Source of the DNA: Rutidosis leptorrhynchoides
Lineage: Eukaryota; Streptophyta; Magnoliopsida; Asterales; Asteraceae
Direction of reading: 5' to 3'
Assembly (NCBI RefSeq): GCF_046630445.1
Contig: NC_092341.1
Location: forward strand, 4,776,001-4,840,000
DNA length: 64,000 nt
Shown here: positions 1-11,392 of the stretch, one piece after another
How the letters are laid out: each line of letters begins with the position of its first letter
How positions within the stretch are numbered: the stretch's first letter is position 1
The notes under the pieces: model-generated
Seen by the model: only the letters and a program-made list of their open reading frames with translations
The model's database searches: none
What the model was told of the DNA's origin: nothing
Translations under genes and position numbers: made by a program

Positions 1-449
1 AATCTCAAACTGGATATGTATTCCTAAATGGAGGTACTGCAATATCATGGCGTTCTCAAAAACAAACACTTGTTGCTACATCATCAAATCATGCCGAAGT
101 GATTGCATTACATGAAGCTACTCGGGAATGTTTTTGGTTGAGATAAATGACACAAATCATTACTGATTCTTGTGGACTAGAACGCGATAAAAGTCCAACA
201 ATTATCTATGAAGATAATGCAGCTTGCATAGCACAGATGAAAGAAGGGTATATCAAAAGTGACCGAACCAAACACATACCTCCTAGATTCTTCTCATACA
301 CTCAAAATCTCATTAAGGACAACGAGATTGAAATGAGATATGTTCAATCCAGCAAAAACTCTGCTGATCTTTTCACGAAAGCACTTCCAACTGCTATTTT
401 CAGAACACACGTTCATAACATTGGCATGAGACATGTTCAAAAGATGTAA
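1..449 (+). pseudogene. Ty1/copia RNase H 3' fragment
   Basis: This is the C-terminal end of a copia-type polyprotein, covering the RNase H region that degrades the RNA strand during reverse transcription. Frame 3 reads a typical copia stretch (TGYVFLNGGTAISWRSQKQT, then ATSSNHAEVIALHEATREC) until a TAA at 144-146, just after the WLR motif. The same frame continues from 147 to a stop at 447-449 with the usual copia ending (DLFTKALPTAIF, then NIGMRHVQ). The in-frame stop makes it a pseudogene, and the element is cut by the window edge. It lies directly upstream of its own 3' LTR. The family assignment is firm; nothing can be said about the missing gag, protease, integrase and RT parts. Confidence 0.9.
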
Positions 450-608
450 CAACTGAAGCGATGTCTACTTGAGGGGGAGTCAACTCCATGCTGCACTCTT
501 TTTCCCTTAGCTAAAGTTTTTCCCACTGGGTTTTCTTTAGTAAGGTTTTTAACGAGGCAGTAACTTACAGTTGATCTTCAACAAACAAAATTGCTATCCA
601 AGGGGGAG
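450..608 (+). other. copia 3' untranslated tail and polypurine tract
   Basis: This non-coding stretch separates the copia stop codon from its 3' LTR. It holds two purine runs, GAGGGGGAG near 469-477 and AAGGGGGAG at 600-608. The second abuts the LTR start and fits the polypurine tract that primes plus-strand DNA synthesis. Confidence 0.75.
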
Positions 609-919
609 TGTTATAATATATAAATATATATATATAAATGGATAGTCAATTATTGATACACAAAAGTAATATTATTGTATTACCTAAACTTGTGATATTT
701 TTGCTATAAATAGCCATGAATGCAAGCATTAAACTTGCACCATTTCTCACACTTACAAAGTGTTTCTTTCTTTCTCTCCATTATCATCTTTGTTCTTACA
801 TTTCATTATTAGTATTCTAAATCAAGAATCAAATCACTAAAGGTAGTTATAAGCCTACTGAATTATAACATCAAGAATTAAACTACTAAAAGTAGTTATA
901 AGCCTACTGAATTATAACA
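609..919 (+). repeat. copia 3' LTR
   Basis: The LTR begins TGTTATAAT right after the polypurine tract and ends ATTATAACA, a perfect 9-bp terminal inverted repeat. It is about 311 bp long. A TATAAATA-like stretch (ttgctataaatagcc) near 703-717 could be its promoter. The 5' LTR is outside the window, so no target-site duplication can be tested. Confidence 0.8.
822..919 (+). repeat. 49-bp tandem duplication at the copia LTR end
   Basis: Positions 822-870 and 871-919 are two copies of the same 49-bp block with a few differences. Each copy ends TGAATTATAACA, so each carries a potential LTR terminus. The LTR could therefore end at 870 or at 919. Confidence 0.85.
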
Positions 920-1120
920 CGTATTAAATATTAAAACTAAAAAGTGATTGATTTACTGGCCATGTTTGTCTGGTTGTATGCTCATTGAATGAAAAAATGA
1001 AGGTGTCAACATTTAGTTGGACCCATTTTGATTGTAATTCAAGTCTTTCACAGCTACCAAAACCTCCTCAATTTCTTAAAAAAAAAAAAACATCTAATCA
1101 AATATCCTATGTAGAAGACC
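920..1120. other. short upstream region of the proline-rich gene
   Basis: Two hundred bases separate the copia LTR from the next start codon. An A-rich run sits at 1078-1090. I see no convincing TATA box, so the promoter may lie partly in the LTR, or the gene may use a TATA-less start. Confidence 0.4.
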
Positions 1121-1570
1121 ATGGAATCCTTGTTGACTTTTCTTGGTTTTTTCTTATTTTTTGCGCTTTCAGTTTATTCCCAACAACTAACTTTCCAGCC
1201 ACCACCAACACCATTTCCACCACCACCACCACCACCAACACCAACACCATTTCCACCACCACCACCAACACCAGTTCCACCACCACCAACACCAGTTCAA
1301 CCACCACCACCTGCAACTATCCAATCACCACCACCACCACCACCGGCAAGAAAGACACATAACTTTCCAGGTTCAAGAAACACATCAGGCTTAACATCAC
1401 ATCATAAAAGACGCCACCCACCACCTCCACCACCACCACCAAAAAAATCCAACTTCGGAAAGAAACTTGGATTGATGTTCACCGGTGTGGCAGGGATCTT
1501 GCAAATTTTTGTGTTGACTTTTTTGTTAATTCAGAGGAGGAGATTGATCAAGGCACATGATAGATATTAA
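1121..1570 (+). CDS. small proline-rich (extensin-like) secreted/membrane protein
   Basis: The predicted protein has 149 residues. Residues 1-20 form a clear signal peptide (hydrophobic core LLTFLGFFLFFALSV, then YS-QQ). Residues 26-75 and 100-107 are proline-rich, with PPPP, PTP and PVPP runs like those of extensin or hydroxyproline-rich proteins. Residues 113-149 hold a hydrophobic helix (about 117-137) followed by basic RRRLIKAHDRY, which suggests a type I membrane protein with a proline-rich outer part and a short basic inner tail. Similar small plant proteins end in the same helix-plus-basic-tail arrangement. The start sits in a good context (ACCATGG). The gene is intronless. The opposite frame is also open because of the CCA repeats, but this frame has the signal peptide and helix. 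The function is unknown; a cell-wall or signalling role would be inference. Confidence 0.75.
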   Translation: MESLLTFLGFFLFFALSVYSQQLTFQPPPTPFPPPPPPPTPTPFPPPPPTPVPPPPTPVQPPPPATIQSPPPPPPARKTHNFPGSRNTSGLTSHHKRRHPPPPPPPPKKSNFGKKLGLMFTGVAGILQIFVLTFLLIQRRRLIKAHDRY

Positions 1571-2593
1571 CAAAAAAATTGGGAATAAAATTTTTGATTT
1601 TCCCCTTAAATCAGTTTACTTACTTGGGAAAGAGATGTTATTGGGGTATGTATTTATTTTGTTAATTAATTTCTTCAGTTGATACCAACTTCATAAATCA
1701 TATCATTGTTTTATTAGTTTCCACATTTGGAAGGTGTAAATGGGTCATTTTTGTTTGTCAATTTTTCTCTTTAAATTTGTTATACTCCATGTTTGTTTGT
1801 TTTGAATCGGTCACATGACTTGTAATGGATGGGATGTTGTTTGTTCTTTGATAGCTTTCTCCAACATACATGATGCTTTTTTTGTACTAATTGCTTAGTC
1901 ACGTGATCACTGTTATTTCTCATTAAGTTTGAGGCCTACAACAAGTATTGACATAAATCAATATTAAATTTTTTATTCATGATTGCCCTTTTATAAGTTT
2001 GTAATATACTTCCTTTTGGGGATCAAAGGGATACATTATACATTATTATGGATATACATGAAGATAAAAAAAAGTTTTGTGGGAAATAGGCATTAGGGAG
2101 ACAGTTCATATCTGAGTGCCCACTATATCATTGAATGTACTTTTCAACTATATCCACCTGCCTGCCAGCACTATTTAACACAGTTCAAATATAACACAAA
2201 TTCCACTTTGAAACTGAATGAATTGGCATATTCCTCAATTGAATTTGAACTCAAATTGATATTCACAGTGGGATACCATACACTATTGATATGCACAGTG
2301 GTAGTAACACTATATTGATTCAGATTCATTCAGACATTTGAAAAGTGAAATCTGTGGGGGGCATGGCATGTTACAATTTTATGATAATGACAAGTGAACT
2401 CCAAACAATTTTACCCCCCAGGCCCCCAACATCTATTTCTTCTGTTTCTTGCCCCCACCATTCTAAATTCTAATTCTAATTCTAACTCTAAACTAAATTG
2501 CATTTGCAGTCTTCTGTAACAATGCAATAAGCACACATTCTTGAAAAATAAGACCTACGAAACCACTAGTTCCATTAATAACTAATCCTACTA
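1571..2593. other. intergenic region between two converging genes
   Basis: No coding frame is convincing here. The region must hold the 3' UTRs of the proline-rich gene (+) and the GRF gene (-), which end towards each other. It is AT-rich unique-looking sequence without recognisable repeats. Confidence 0.6.
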
Positions 2594-3887
2594 CTACTTG
2601 TACCAATAAGATGTTGGTTTGGATTCCAAAAGATCTTGGGTGGACAAAGAGAATTTTGGTGTGTTATTGAGTTGGTCAACATCAACCCAATTAGGCTCAT
2701 GGTTAGTGTTAGGTGTGGTTCTTGGTGTTGCAAGGAAGTGGTGAAATGGTTGTTTGGTTTCATTTAATTTTTTGGGTTCTTCCTCTTGTTTGTTTTGGTG
2801 CTCATTGAGGTTCTGAAAGTTGAATTGATCAGAATAATTAATTTGATGATTAGTTAGTTGAAAGTAGTTTGCAGCTGATCTCCCATCATCCCCAAAATCC
2901 TTCATCCCTTGCAAGTACCTATTTTTATTCACCACATTACATATTTACATTTTACATTACAAAGTAATAAAAAGATAAAAATATAAGTAAAAAAAGACAG
3001 GAAAAAATTAATTAAGAACCTGTAGTCCATAATATTGGTGTGATTAGAGGTATCAACAAGTGAATTGGAGATTGTAAGTGATGGTGGTGATGATGAAACA
3101 TTAAGAGTTGTTGCAGTAGTAATGCTAGTAGATGATGAAGAAAATTCCACAGGCTTTCTTGAACGATTTCGACCACGGTGCATGTGTTTTTCGCAGTATT
3201 TAGAATCAGGATAAGCTTCTTTAGCACACCTCCATTTTTTACCATCTGTTCTTCTACACCTTCCTGGTTCTAAATCTATTTTTCTTCCATATCCATACAA
3301 CTGATTATACTGTAAACTTCCTTCCCACATTCCTACTACAACAACAATAATAATAATAAACACTTTAATCTTTCATAGAAAAAAAAAATTACTGTACCTT
3401 TTTTTTTCTTCCAAAATATATAGAGTACCTTAACAAAAAAAAATTTAATAGTTTAATCTCAACATAAAATTTAAAATTTATTATTTGATATAGTACTCAT
3501 TAATTTCCAATATACGATTATTAATTACTATGTTATTTATGGAAAATTAAGCCATTGAATGATTCTTAATTAACGTTTACTCTTAGGGTATATAAACTAG
3601 AAAATTCTAATCTAATAAATAATACAAACAATAAAGGACTTACAGGTGGGGTGATGAGACAGTGAAGAAGAAGAGGAGGAAGAAGAAGAAGAAAAAGTAG
3701 AATTGTATAAACTTCTTCTGACAGATAAAATGAGATCAGAAGGGACTGGAACACCTGAAATCATATACTTATAAATTAAAGCTTGTTGTTCCAGTTCTTC
3801 CCATTGTGTTGCTGTGAATACATTTGGAGGATTTAGATTACTACTGCTGCTGCTGCTGCTGCTTTTGTTGCTTGTACCCATCATCAT
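2594..3887 (-). CDS. GRF: growth-regulating factor (GRF) transcription factor, 3 exons
   Basis: GRFs are plant nuclear transcription factors that, with GIF co-activators, promote cell proliferation in growing organs. I place exon 1 at 3887-3644, exon 2 at 3335-3020 and exon 3 at 2918-2594 (stop included). Introns begin GT and end AG (donors T|GTAAGT and AG|GTTC, acceptors TGTAG| and AATAG|), and phases fit, giving 294 residues. QLQ domain: about 23-60 (QWEELEQQ, then GVPVPSDL), which binds GIF. WRC domain: about 101-145, with C108-x9-C118-x10-C129-x2-H132 and the basic [11 protein letters not shown]. Poly-serine runs lie at 9-16 and 66-75. The short length and single WRC suggest the GRF5/GRF6-like branch, which is inference. 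A second acceptor 3 nt further on would create a stop, so the first is chosen. All key residues are present. Confidence 0.92.
3145..3165 (-). promoter_or_regulatory. miR396 target site in the GRF mRNA
   Basis: This 21-nt stretch encodes the RSRKPVE part of the WRC domain. On the + strand it reads TTCCACAGGCTTTCTTGAAC plus G, which matches the miR396 sequence except for one extra base (GG for G). That single bulge is the known pairing mode of plant GRF sites. The gene should be repressed by miR396 in mature tissue. The match is seen directly; the regulation is known for the family. Confidence 0.9.
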
Positions 3888-4434
3888 CTTACTTTCCTCT
3901 GTCTTTTTAAAAAAAAGTAATTAAGTCACTCTCATTTAAAATCAAGTCTTTTTTTGTTGTTGGGGAGATAGGGTTCCTATGGAGTAACTTTGTTTATAGG
4001 CGCTAGGGAATAAATCCTATGAAAGGGTTTCTCTATCTATATAACACTATCTCTCTTTACATACATACATACTATATACATACACATAATACATACGTAA
4101 GACCTCAAATGAGTCCACTGCAGTGGACTGTCTAAATTTGTTGTGTTGCTGAGGGGGTGTGCAGTACATTAGACAAGCAACACAATACAACAGATATGTC
4201 ATTGTTTGCTTACTACATATTTATGCCACCTTTATATGAATCCGTATAACACATGTACAACACACAATACTTTTGTTATAAAATTTAATTTATATCTATA
4301 TCTTTATATATAATTTTTTGGGTACGTAATTCCCTGTAGTATTAATATTTAACTAACATACACCAACTCAAAGTGTATTAGGTGACCTCAATTTTGTTTG
4401 CGGACATATATGTATATACGGGCCCTTACACAAT
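3888..4434. promoter_or_regulatory. GRF 5' UTR and promoter region
   Basis: The region directly upstream of the GRF start is AT-rich with ACAT and CT repeats. A TATATAG box on the minus strand at 4037-4043 lies about 150 bp upstream of the ATG and is a reasonable TATA box. A perfect 18-bp palindrome sits at 4112-4129. No other gene is visible. Confidence 0.4.
4112..4129. repeat. 18-bp perfect palindrome in the GRF upstream region
   Basis: AGTCCACTGCAGTGGACT reads the same on both strands. It lies about 225 bp upstream of the GRF start codon. It could be a dimeric factor site or chance; nothing else supports a function. Confidence 0.6.
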
Positions 4435-4677
4435 TTGTTATGGTAAATGTTGTGACAGTGTTGTGGGATGGAGAGGGTGTTGTAGTAATTGTTGTATTGC
4501 AGTTAGTGTTGTGGATTGTTGTGGGTGATACGGTAATATATACTTCGTAATTGGTAATGAATGAATGAAGGAATAAAAGAAAATAGCACCAACCAATCAG
4601 ATTAAGACACGTGGCACTATAATTCGTTGTAGTCTTCGTGGTTTGCCGCCACAACTGGACAACGTAGCCCACTACAA
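4435..4677. mobile_element. possible MITE with degenerate inverted ends
   Basis: The left end (TTGTTATGGTAAATGTTGTG) and the reverse complement of the right end (TTGTAGTGGGCTACGTTGTC) match at about two thirds of roughly 32 positions. The interior is rich in GTTGT with no sustained coding frame. This fits a small non-autonomous DNA transposon of about 243 bp. I could not find a certain target duplication, so it remains a candidate. Confidence 0.35.
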
Positions 4678-4861
4678 CGGCCGTACAACGGATCGTTGTG
4701 GTCGTTGTAGTTCAACAAAAGCTCTCGTTGTGAGAGCGTAGCTTATGGTTTAATGAGACTAAGCATATCATGTCCTCCTTAATGTCTATACAATTATACA
4801 TGTACGTATTAATCTCTTTTAACATTTATGGTATCAGAGGAATAAAAAGATGTCACCAACC
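4678..4861. other. unassigned intergenic stretch with a small hairpin
   Basis: GCTCTC-GTTGT-GAGAGC at 4721-4737 forms a 6-bp hairpin. The rest is AT-rich sequence without a gene. It may continue the GTTGT-rich candidate MITE. Confidence 0.35.
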
Positions 4862-5942
4862 CACAACTCCTACTCTTTTTTTTTTTTTTGGCAAAAAAGA
4901 TATATATTATATCAAACCAAGGATACAGAACATACACAAATACAAGGGATCAAACAAATATCCCATGCACACCTAAAAAGGCAACACTAAAGATTGAAAA
5001 CTGCAAAATCAAAAGCAACAAACTACAAATAGCCTCAGCCATAACAGCAAAAGACAAACCCACTTTAATTCTTCTGAAATTTTCCATTCACCAAAATGAA
5101 ACCCCACCCCTTAGCTGCAACTTTCACAGCATTATTCTCTTTGACTTTTAGAGTCAATAACTGCATCTCAATATTGTCTTTGATGATTTTCACCAAATCA
5201 TTTTCATTTCTTGGAGGCTTGTTAAAAATTCTTCCATTTCTTTCTTGCCAAATATGGTACACCACAGCAGCAACAGTGAATCGATTAATAACACCCCAAA
5301 TGTCTTTTCTAAAATGATAATTTGCCAAATTTTGCACAATATCTACCAGATTATTACTCAACCCTCTAAACAACTTCTTCTTTTTCATACTAATCCATAC
5401 CGTTTTAGCAAAAACACATTCAAAGAACAAATGTGAGTGAGAGTCTGGGCATGTACCACAAAGAGGACAAGCATAGTTACCAGTTGCATTCCACTTCAGC
5501 ATCCTATCTTGCGTCATGAGTTTGCCTAGAATTGCCAACCACAAGATAAAAGACTTTTCGGGTTACTACATGAAAACCATACCACATGGTGCCACCTTAC
5601 AATATTATTATTTTCCTTCAAATCTCTCCATGCCTGTGCAGTACTGTATTTAACTTTACTCCCATCATTAGTCACCCAAACCACTTCATCTTTCATATTA
5701 GCATTAAAAACTGGAACTTGTAGCATTTGCAACCAAGGAAATCTTATCAACCAATCATCAGGCCACACCCACTTATTATCTTGAATCAAGTCAGCCACTT
5801 TTAAATCCTTTGAAAACCTTGCATCATAAAGATCTCTTGCACTAACTATATCATTTAAAGGACCAATAACATTCCACTTATCATGCCAAGCAGAAGTTTT
5901 TAATCCATCACCAATCTTATGAAACACACAACTCCTACTCTT
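4862..5942 (-). mobile_element. 5'-truncated LINE insertion with target-site duplication
   Basis: The body spans about 4876-5926. On the minus strand it ends in a poly-A tail (14 T on the + strand, 4876-4889). The flanks carry the same sequence, ACAACTCCTACTC extended to 14-16 bp, at 4862-4875 and 5927-5940. A long duplication, a poly-A end and 5' truncation are the hallmarks of target-primed LINE insertion. Only the last kilobase of ORF2 was inserted. Confidence 0.9.
5065..5926 (-). pseudogene. LINE ORF2 C-terminal end (zf-RVT region)
   Basis: The fragment encodes the part downstream of reverse transcriptase in plant L1-type ORF2. The first section (5926-5526) starts FHKIGDGLKTSAWHDKW, a common LINE motif. 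The second (5544-5065) has the zinc-binding RT-associated domain, with CPLCGTCPDSHSHLFFEC providing Cys and His ligands. The two sections lie in different frames and overlap, so there is a frameshift near 5550. The 5' end of the coding match coincides with the target duplication, which shows it was truncated on insertion rather than decayed later. Confidence 0.85.
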
Positions 5943-6257
<315 letters not shown>

Positions 6258-7568
6258 TGTAACGACCCGCCAAAATCGCTATTGACGCGGTACGTTATTC
6301 ATTGATTTCATAGTGAGGTTTTGACCTCTACATGATACGTTTTGTAAACATTGCATTCTTTTGAAAAGAAACATCATAAATGAATATCTAATTCCAAGGT
6401 TTTTGACATCTGATGATTTCTACATATAGACAATCACCGTAAATAATAGTTTACAATAATACATCCGTTGACAATGCAGTCAAAATAAGATACATGGTGA
6501 TGATTTTGTGAATGCAAAGTTTTCTCGAATAAAGCATGTATGACTCCATGCACATAGCTTGTATAACGTATAAGCAAACAGCGGAAGACTTCTAGGAACC
6601 TGAGAATAAACATGCTTAAAAGTATCAGCACAAAGGTTGGTGAGTTCATAGTTTTAATATTACGCATACTCTGTATATAAAGGTGGATCACAAGATTTCA
6701 GTTATTTCATCCAAAACGTTTATCAAAATATTCTACGAAATTGAGCACCCTGGTAACTAAACTTAACGTATATATAATAAGTACCCCTGTTTTAACATAC
6801 ATGCAACCAACATGTACAATACATGTAAACCAACGTGTACTAAACTCAAATAGCATACGTCTGTTTTATAGTACAGACTAGGGTTTCTATACCTGGAACA
6901 GACGGGGATGCAAGCCCTATGGATCCATATACAACTACTCGCGCCCACCAGTTCTTATAACCGGCAGTTACTAGCTACCAAAGCTAAGAGATTTTTGGTT
7001 TAAACTCAGTGTAGAGTTAAGTATGTACTTGTGTCCATTGCGTATAAAATAAAGTGTATGTATTCTCAGCCAAAAATGTTTAAAGCATTTAAAAAGGGAT
7101 CTATAAACTCACGTATCAATATTGTGGTTCAATATTGTAGGAAAAGTATGCAGACGCAACAGAGATGACAAATGAAAGGTTATCCTTTGATTCACGAACA
7201 ATACCCCCGAACAATACCCATAACTTCCATAGCTATAACTCATAATTTCCTTAGCTCTATCCCGCTCGAAAACCAATTTTGAAAATAACTCGCTCATAAC
7301 CCCGTCGTAATATTTTATGTAAAATACTTAATAATAATACTAATAATAATAATAATAAAAATAATAATAATATATATAATAAAATTTTTACGGAGTCAAA
7401 TTGATTGAATGAAATCGAGCTTGATTTATAGATGTTCCAACCACCAACCACCCATGCGATCGCATGGATTGAAGGGCCATTGGCCATGTGATCACATGGC
7501 TCTCAATTCCAGCTCACAAGTTTTCATTTTACTCTGCCGACACTCATATAATTAAATTAATTAATTAA

Positions 7569-7607
<39 letters not shown>

Positions 7608-7650
7608 CTTTATAATTATTTAAATATTATATTATATTTACGTGCATAGT
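6258..7650 (-). repeat. EP: LTR piece of a Ty3-type element
   Basis: On the + strand it begins TGTAACGACCCGCC, the reverse complement of a typical LTR end in this window. It contains the motifs shared by all these LTRs, among them CTCAGCC-AAAAATG near 7067 and CCTGAGAATAAACATGCTT near 6598. It stops at 7650 exactly where EY begins. By comparison with EY (which matches from about 8497 on), the sense 5' part is missing, so EY probably split this LTR and the rest lies beyond the window. Paired palindromes lie at 7452-7499. Confidence 0.75.
7452..7499. repeat. paired 16-bp palindromes in the EP LTR
   Basis: CCATGCGATCGCATGG (7452-7467) and CCATGTGATCACATGG (7484-7499) are both perfect palindromes, 16 bp apart. 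The second differs from the first by a C-to-T and a G-to-A change that keep it palindromic. Confidence 0.9.
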
Positions 7651-8512
7651 TGTGACAACCCGAAAATTTCCAACCAAATTTAAACCTAATCTTTATATGT
7701 TTTCGACACGATAAGCAAAGTCTGTAATGTTGAAATCTCAAAAACTTCGAACTGTGTTCATATAATCAATTCACGAACATTTATGTGTATAGATATGTAT
7801 ATAATATATATAGTTATTTTAATTGGAAAACGTTAACAAAGTATTAAATGTATAATACTTTACATTAAACGTATTTGTCTCAATATATGTTTTATATGAC
7901 GGAATTAAAGGATATTATCAAATGATCGAAGTAGAAGATATTTTAATAGCACCTAATATGATTGTTACGGGTCTCTGTTGTGAGGTCCACTTCGATTTAG
8001 AAAATCTTTCCCTTTTGATTATATTTGGAATTAGATATATAAAATAACCTGCAACGTGTATTTAAAATAGATTTATATATAGTGTATATGTAGATTCAAA
8101 AAATATTTTTGTGTTTGATAATAACACTCGTTTATGGCTTTATATTTAAATAAATATTTCGTTTATATTTAAGGTGTACAAATTTATATTTTTATTTTAC
8201 AATGTGATAATATATAATAGTAATTTAGATATAAAACGTTTTGATATTATTAATATACTTTAATAGATAACGAGACGATGTTTTTAAGAATCAAGTGACC
8301 AAAACACTCGAACGTTAAAGTGACACTTCGAGTAATATAGTTTATTGATAATTTAAGTTTATATTTTGTCAAAGGTATGAGTCACGAAACGTAAAGTGCA
8401 AGTTTTCTAAGTATACGAAAGAACGTTCGAAAAACCGGAACCGGGACATAAGTCGAACGTAAACGTACAAGATATCGGGCTTAAAATTTCAAGTCAACTA
8501 TGCACATGAATT

Positions 8513-8536
8513 TAATATAATATATATATATAATTA

Positions 8537-8573
<37 letters not shown>

Positions 8574-8759
8574 ATATGTCGACAAGCAAGAAAATAAACG
8601 AAAGTGAGCTGTCCAGGCAGGCCATGCGATCGCATGGCATTTGCACTGGAAGCCCGTGCGATCGCATGGGCATCAGAATCAGGAAAACTCTATAAAGCTC
8701 GATCGAATTCTGTTCTTCACACACACACATATATTACACTGTATTATATTTATTACTTA

Positions 8760-8818
<59 letters not shown>
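8513..8818. repeat. (TA)n and (TTA)n runs around paired palindromes in the EY LTR
   Basis: A (TA)-rich run covers about 8513-8575 and a (TTA)n run about 8757-8818. Between them GCCATGCGATCGCATGGC (8621-8638) is an 18-bp perfect palindrome, and CCCGTGCGATCGCATGGG (8653-8670) is a second one with a single G.T mismatch pair. Confidence 0.85.
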
Positions 8819-8820
<2 letters not shown>

Positions 8821-9185
8821 ATTATTAATCTTATTATTATTAGTAGTATTATACATAAAATATTACGACGGGAGTATGCTCGAACGATTTCAAAACGAGT
8901 TTTCAAACGAGTTTAAGCTAAGGAAACTATGGGTTATAGCTATGGAGGTTATGAGTAATGGTCGTGGGTATTGTTCGCAAGATAAACCTAGTGTTTATCA
9001 TCTCCGTTGTGTCTACGTACTTTCCTGCAATATTGAATCACAATATTGATACGTGAGCATTCATATCTTATCTTTTATATATTAATAGTGTATCTATGTC
9101 TAGTGCTCGAGTATATATGTTTATGCATGCTTGTATGCTTTAATTTTGTCGTTAGATAGTTTATGATGAATCACGAATTTGATAT

Positions 9186-11392
9186 GTATGTGTGACGACC
9201 CGCCAAAATTCCTATTGACGCAGCACATCATTCATCGGTCCCATTGCGAGGTTTGCCCTCTATATGATACATTTTACAAACATTGCATTCATTTCAAAAG
9301 ACGCGCTTTCTATATAAGAAAGTTTTTAAATCATTATACATTTTTAAAGCATGTACATAAATGTTTTCGACCTATGGTGATTTCTACATATAGACAATCT
9401 CAATAAATGATAGTTCATAATAATACATCAGTTGACTAAACAGTCAAAATATAATACATATTAATGTATGAATGCAAAGTTTCCTTGAAAAATATGCCAT
9501 GTAAGACTCCATGCACATAGCAGTTAAACAGCGGAAGCTTCTATATACCTGAGAATAAACATGCTTAAAAGTGTCAACCAAAAAGGTTGGTGAGTTCATA
9601 GTTTATCATAATCAATCATTTCCGTAATAGTAATAGACCACAAGATTTCAGTTTCCATAAATATTCGTACACTCGCAAGTGTATAAAAGTATTCTATAAG
9701 TTGTTGAGCGCTTCGATAACCATACTTAACAATTAATGTGGCATATTCCCTTTATTATGAAATCTCCCTACACTGTACCAAGTGTAGTAAAAATGAAGTA
9801 CTATGCAACCGTTTACGATACTAGAGCGACTAGCCCGGTTGGGGTTGTCGAACCCGATAGATCTATCAATAGGATTCGAGCTTACATGCTCTTACAACAT
9901 GTAAATATTAGTTACCAAGCTATTAGGGAAAAATATGCAAAGTGGTACAACTCAACGTAGAATATGTTTTTAGTACTTGTGTCCATTTCGTAAAACAGTT
10001 ATAAAATACGCATGTATTCTCAGCCTAAAAATATATATATAAAGGGAGCTATGAAAACTCACGTATCAATATTGTGGTTCAATATTGCTGGAAAAGTATG
10101 CAGACACATCGAAAATGATAAATGCAAGGTTGACCTTTAATTCACGAACAATACCCCCGATCAATACCCATAACTTCCTTTTTTAATACCCATGAATTCC
10201 TTAGCTTTAACCCATTTGAAAAATCCATTTTGATATCACCTGAACATAACCTCGTCGTAGTATTTTATGTATATTACTAATACTAATATTAATGATACTA
10301 CTTAATAATAATACTAATAATAATATTAAGAGTAATAATAAGAATTTGGTACTACGGAGTAATATATCTATATCTATTTATGTGAATCAATTGAACCAGA
10401 AACATAATCGTTCCATATATATAGTATAAATATAATAATTTAATAATATTGAAATAAAAAATAATATTATAATATTATAATAAAGTAATAATATAATAAT
10501 ATTAAAATAATATAATAATAAAAGGAATCAAACGTGTGAATTAGAATTCAATAATATCTGCCGACAGTTTTCACAGACCGGTATTTCGTACTCTTGTTGC
10601 TAATAATTGACGGGTAAAAGTATGAGTAAAAATTCCACTTTTTATATTTGAAATACATATATATCTGTTTTGGTCTTAAGCTATATGAAATTAGTTGTAA
10701 AAAGGTTCATTTATAAAGTTTATAAGCGTAATATGTGTTTTTGTAGTTTTTGACTGGACAAAGATATATAATATAATATAAATTTTAATATAATAATATA
10801 ATAATATAATAAATATAATAATATAATAATATTGAAATAAAATATAATAATATAATAATAAATTTAGAATCAAATTTGAATCGTAAACTCTTAAAAAGTC
10901 ATATTTATTAAATACTTCAGGGGTATATTATGTAACTTATAATTAATAATTTCTATTATGTCACTTTCATGTGAATAGTAAATTAATTAATTTCATTTCA
11001 TTTACTATTCATATGAATAGTAAATGAATTAATTTCGATTCAACTATTTAAGCTACATGTTGTTGTACGTTGTGCTTTACAAATTGTACATTTTTAATTT
11101 AACTTCGTTTCTTAAAAAAAATTATAAAAATTATATCATAAAAATAAAACGACTTAATGTGTAAAATTTTTAATTTGAAATAGCATCGTTTAATAGTAAA
11201 TTTTTATCATTTCATATATAAATCATGACGAGTTCGAGTTTTAAATTATAGGTTGTTCGTGAATCGTAGGGTAAAGTCCAATGGTTAATTAAATGTATGA
11301 AAAAAATATTTTAATGCAACACATCAATTTGCTTATCTTGTCGGAATTATCATAGTTTAAATTTGATCGAAATTTCCGGGCATGACAGTATG
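9186..11392 (-). mobile_element. solo LTR inside the EY LTR, TSD GTATG
   Basis: The LTR covers 9191-11387 (2,197 bp). On the + strand it begins TGTGACGACCCGCC and ends CCGGGCATGACA. GTATG flanks it at 9186-9190 and 11388-11392, a perfect 5-bp duplication. No internal element sequence is present, so it is a solo LTR left by recombination between two LTRs. It carries the motifs shared by the other LTRs here. AT-rich repeats fill about 10260-10870. Confidence 0.88.

Noticed and set aside
985-1362. Thr/Asn-rich ORF overlapping the proline-rich gene
   Set aside because: It is another frame of the CCA repeats and lacks the signal peptide and membrane helix of the chosen frame.
4388-4672. 94-residue ORF in the GTTGT-rich region
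   Set aside because: Composition follows the repeat; Thr/Asn-rich with no domain. The region fits a MITE better.
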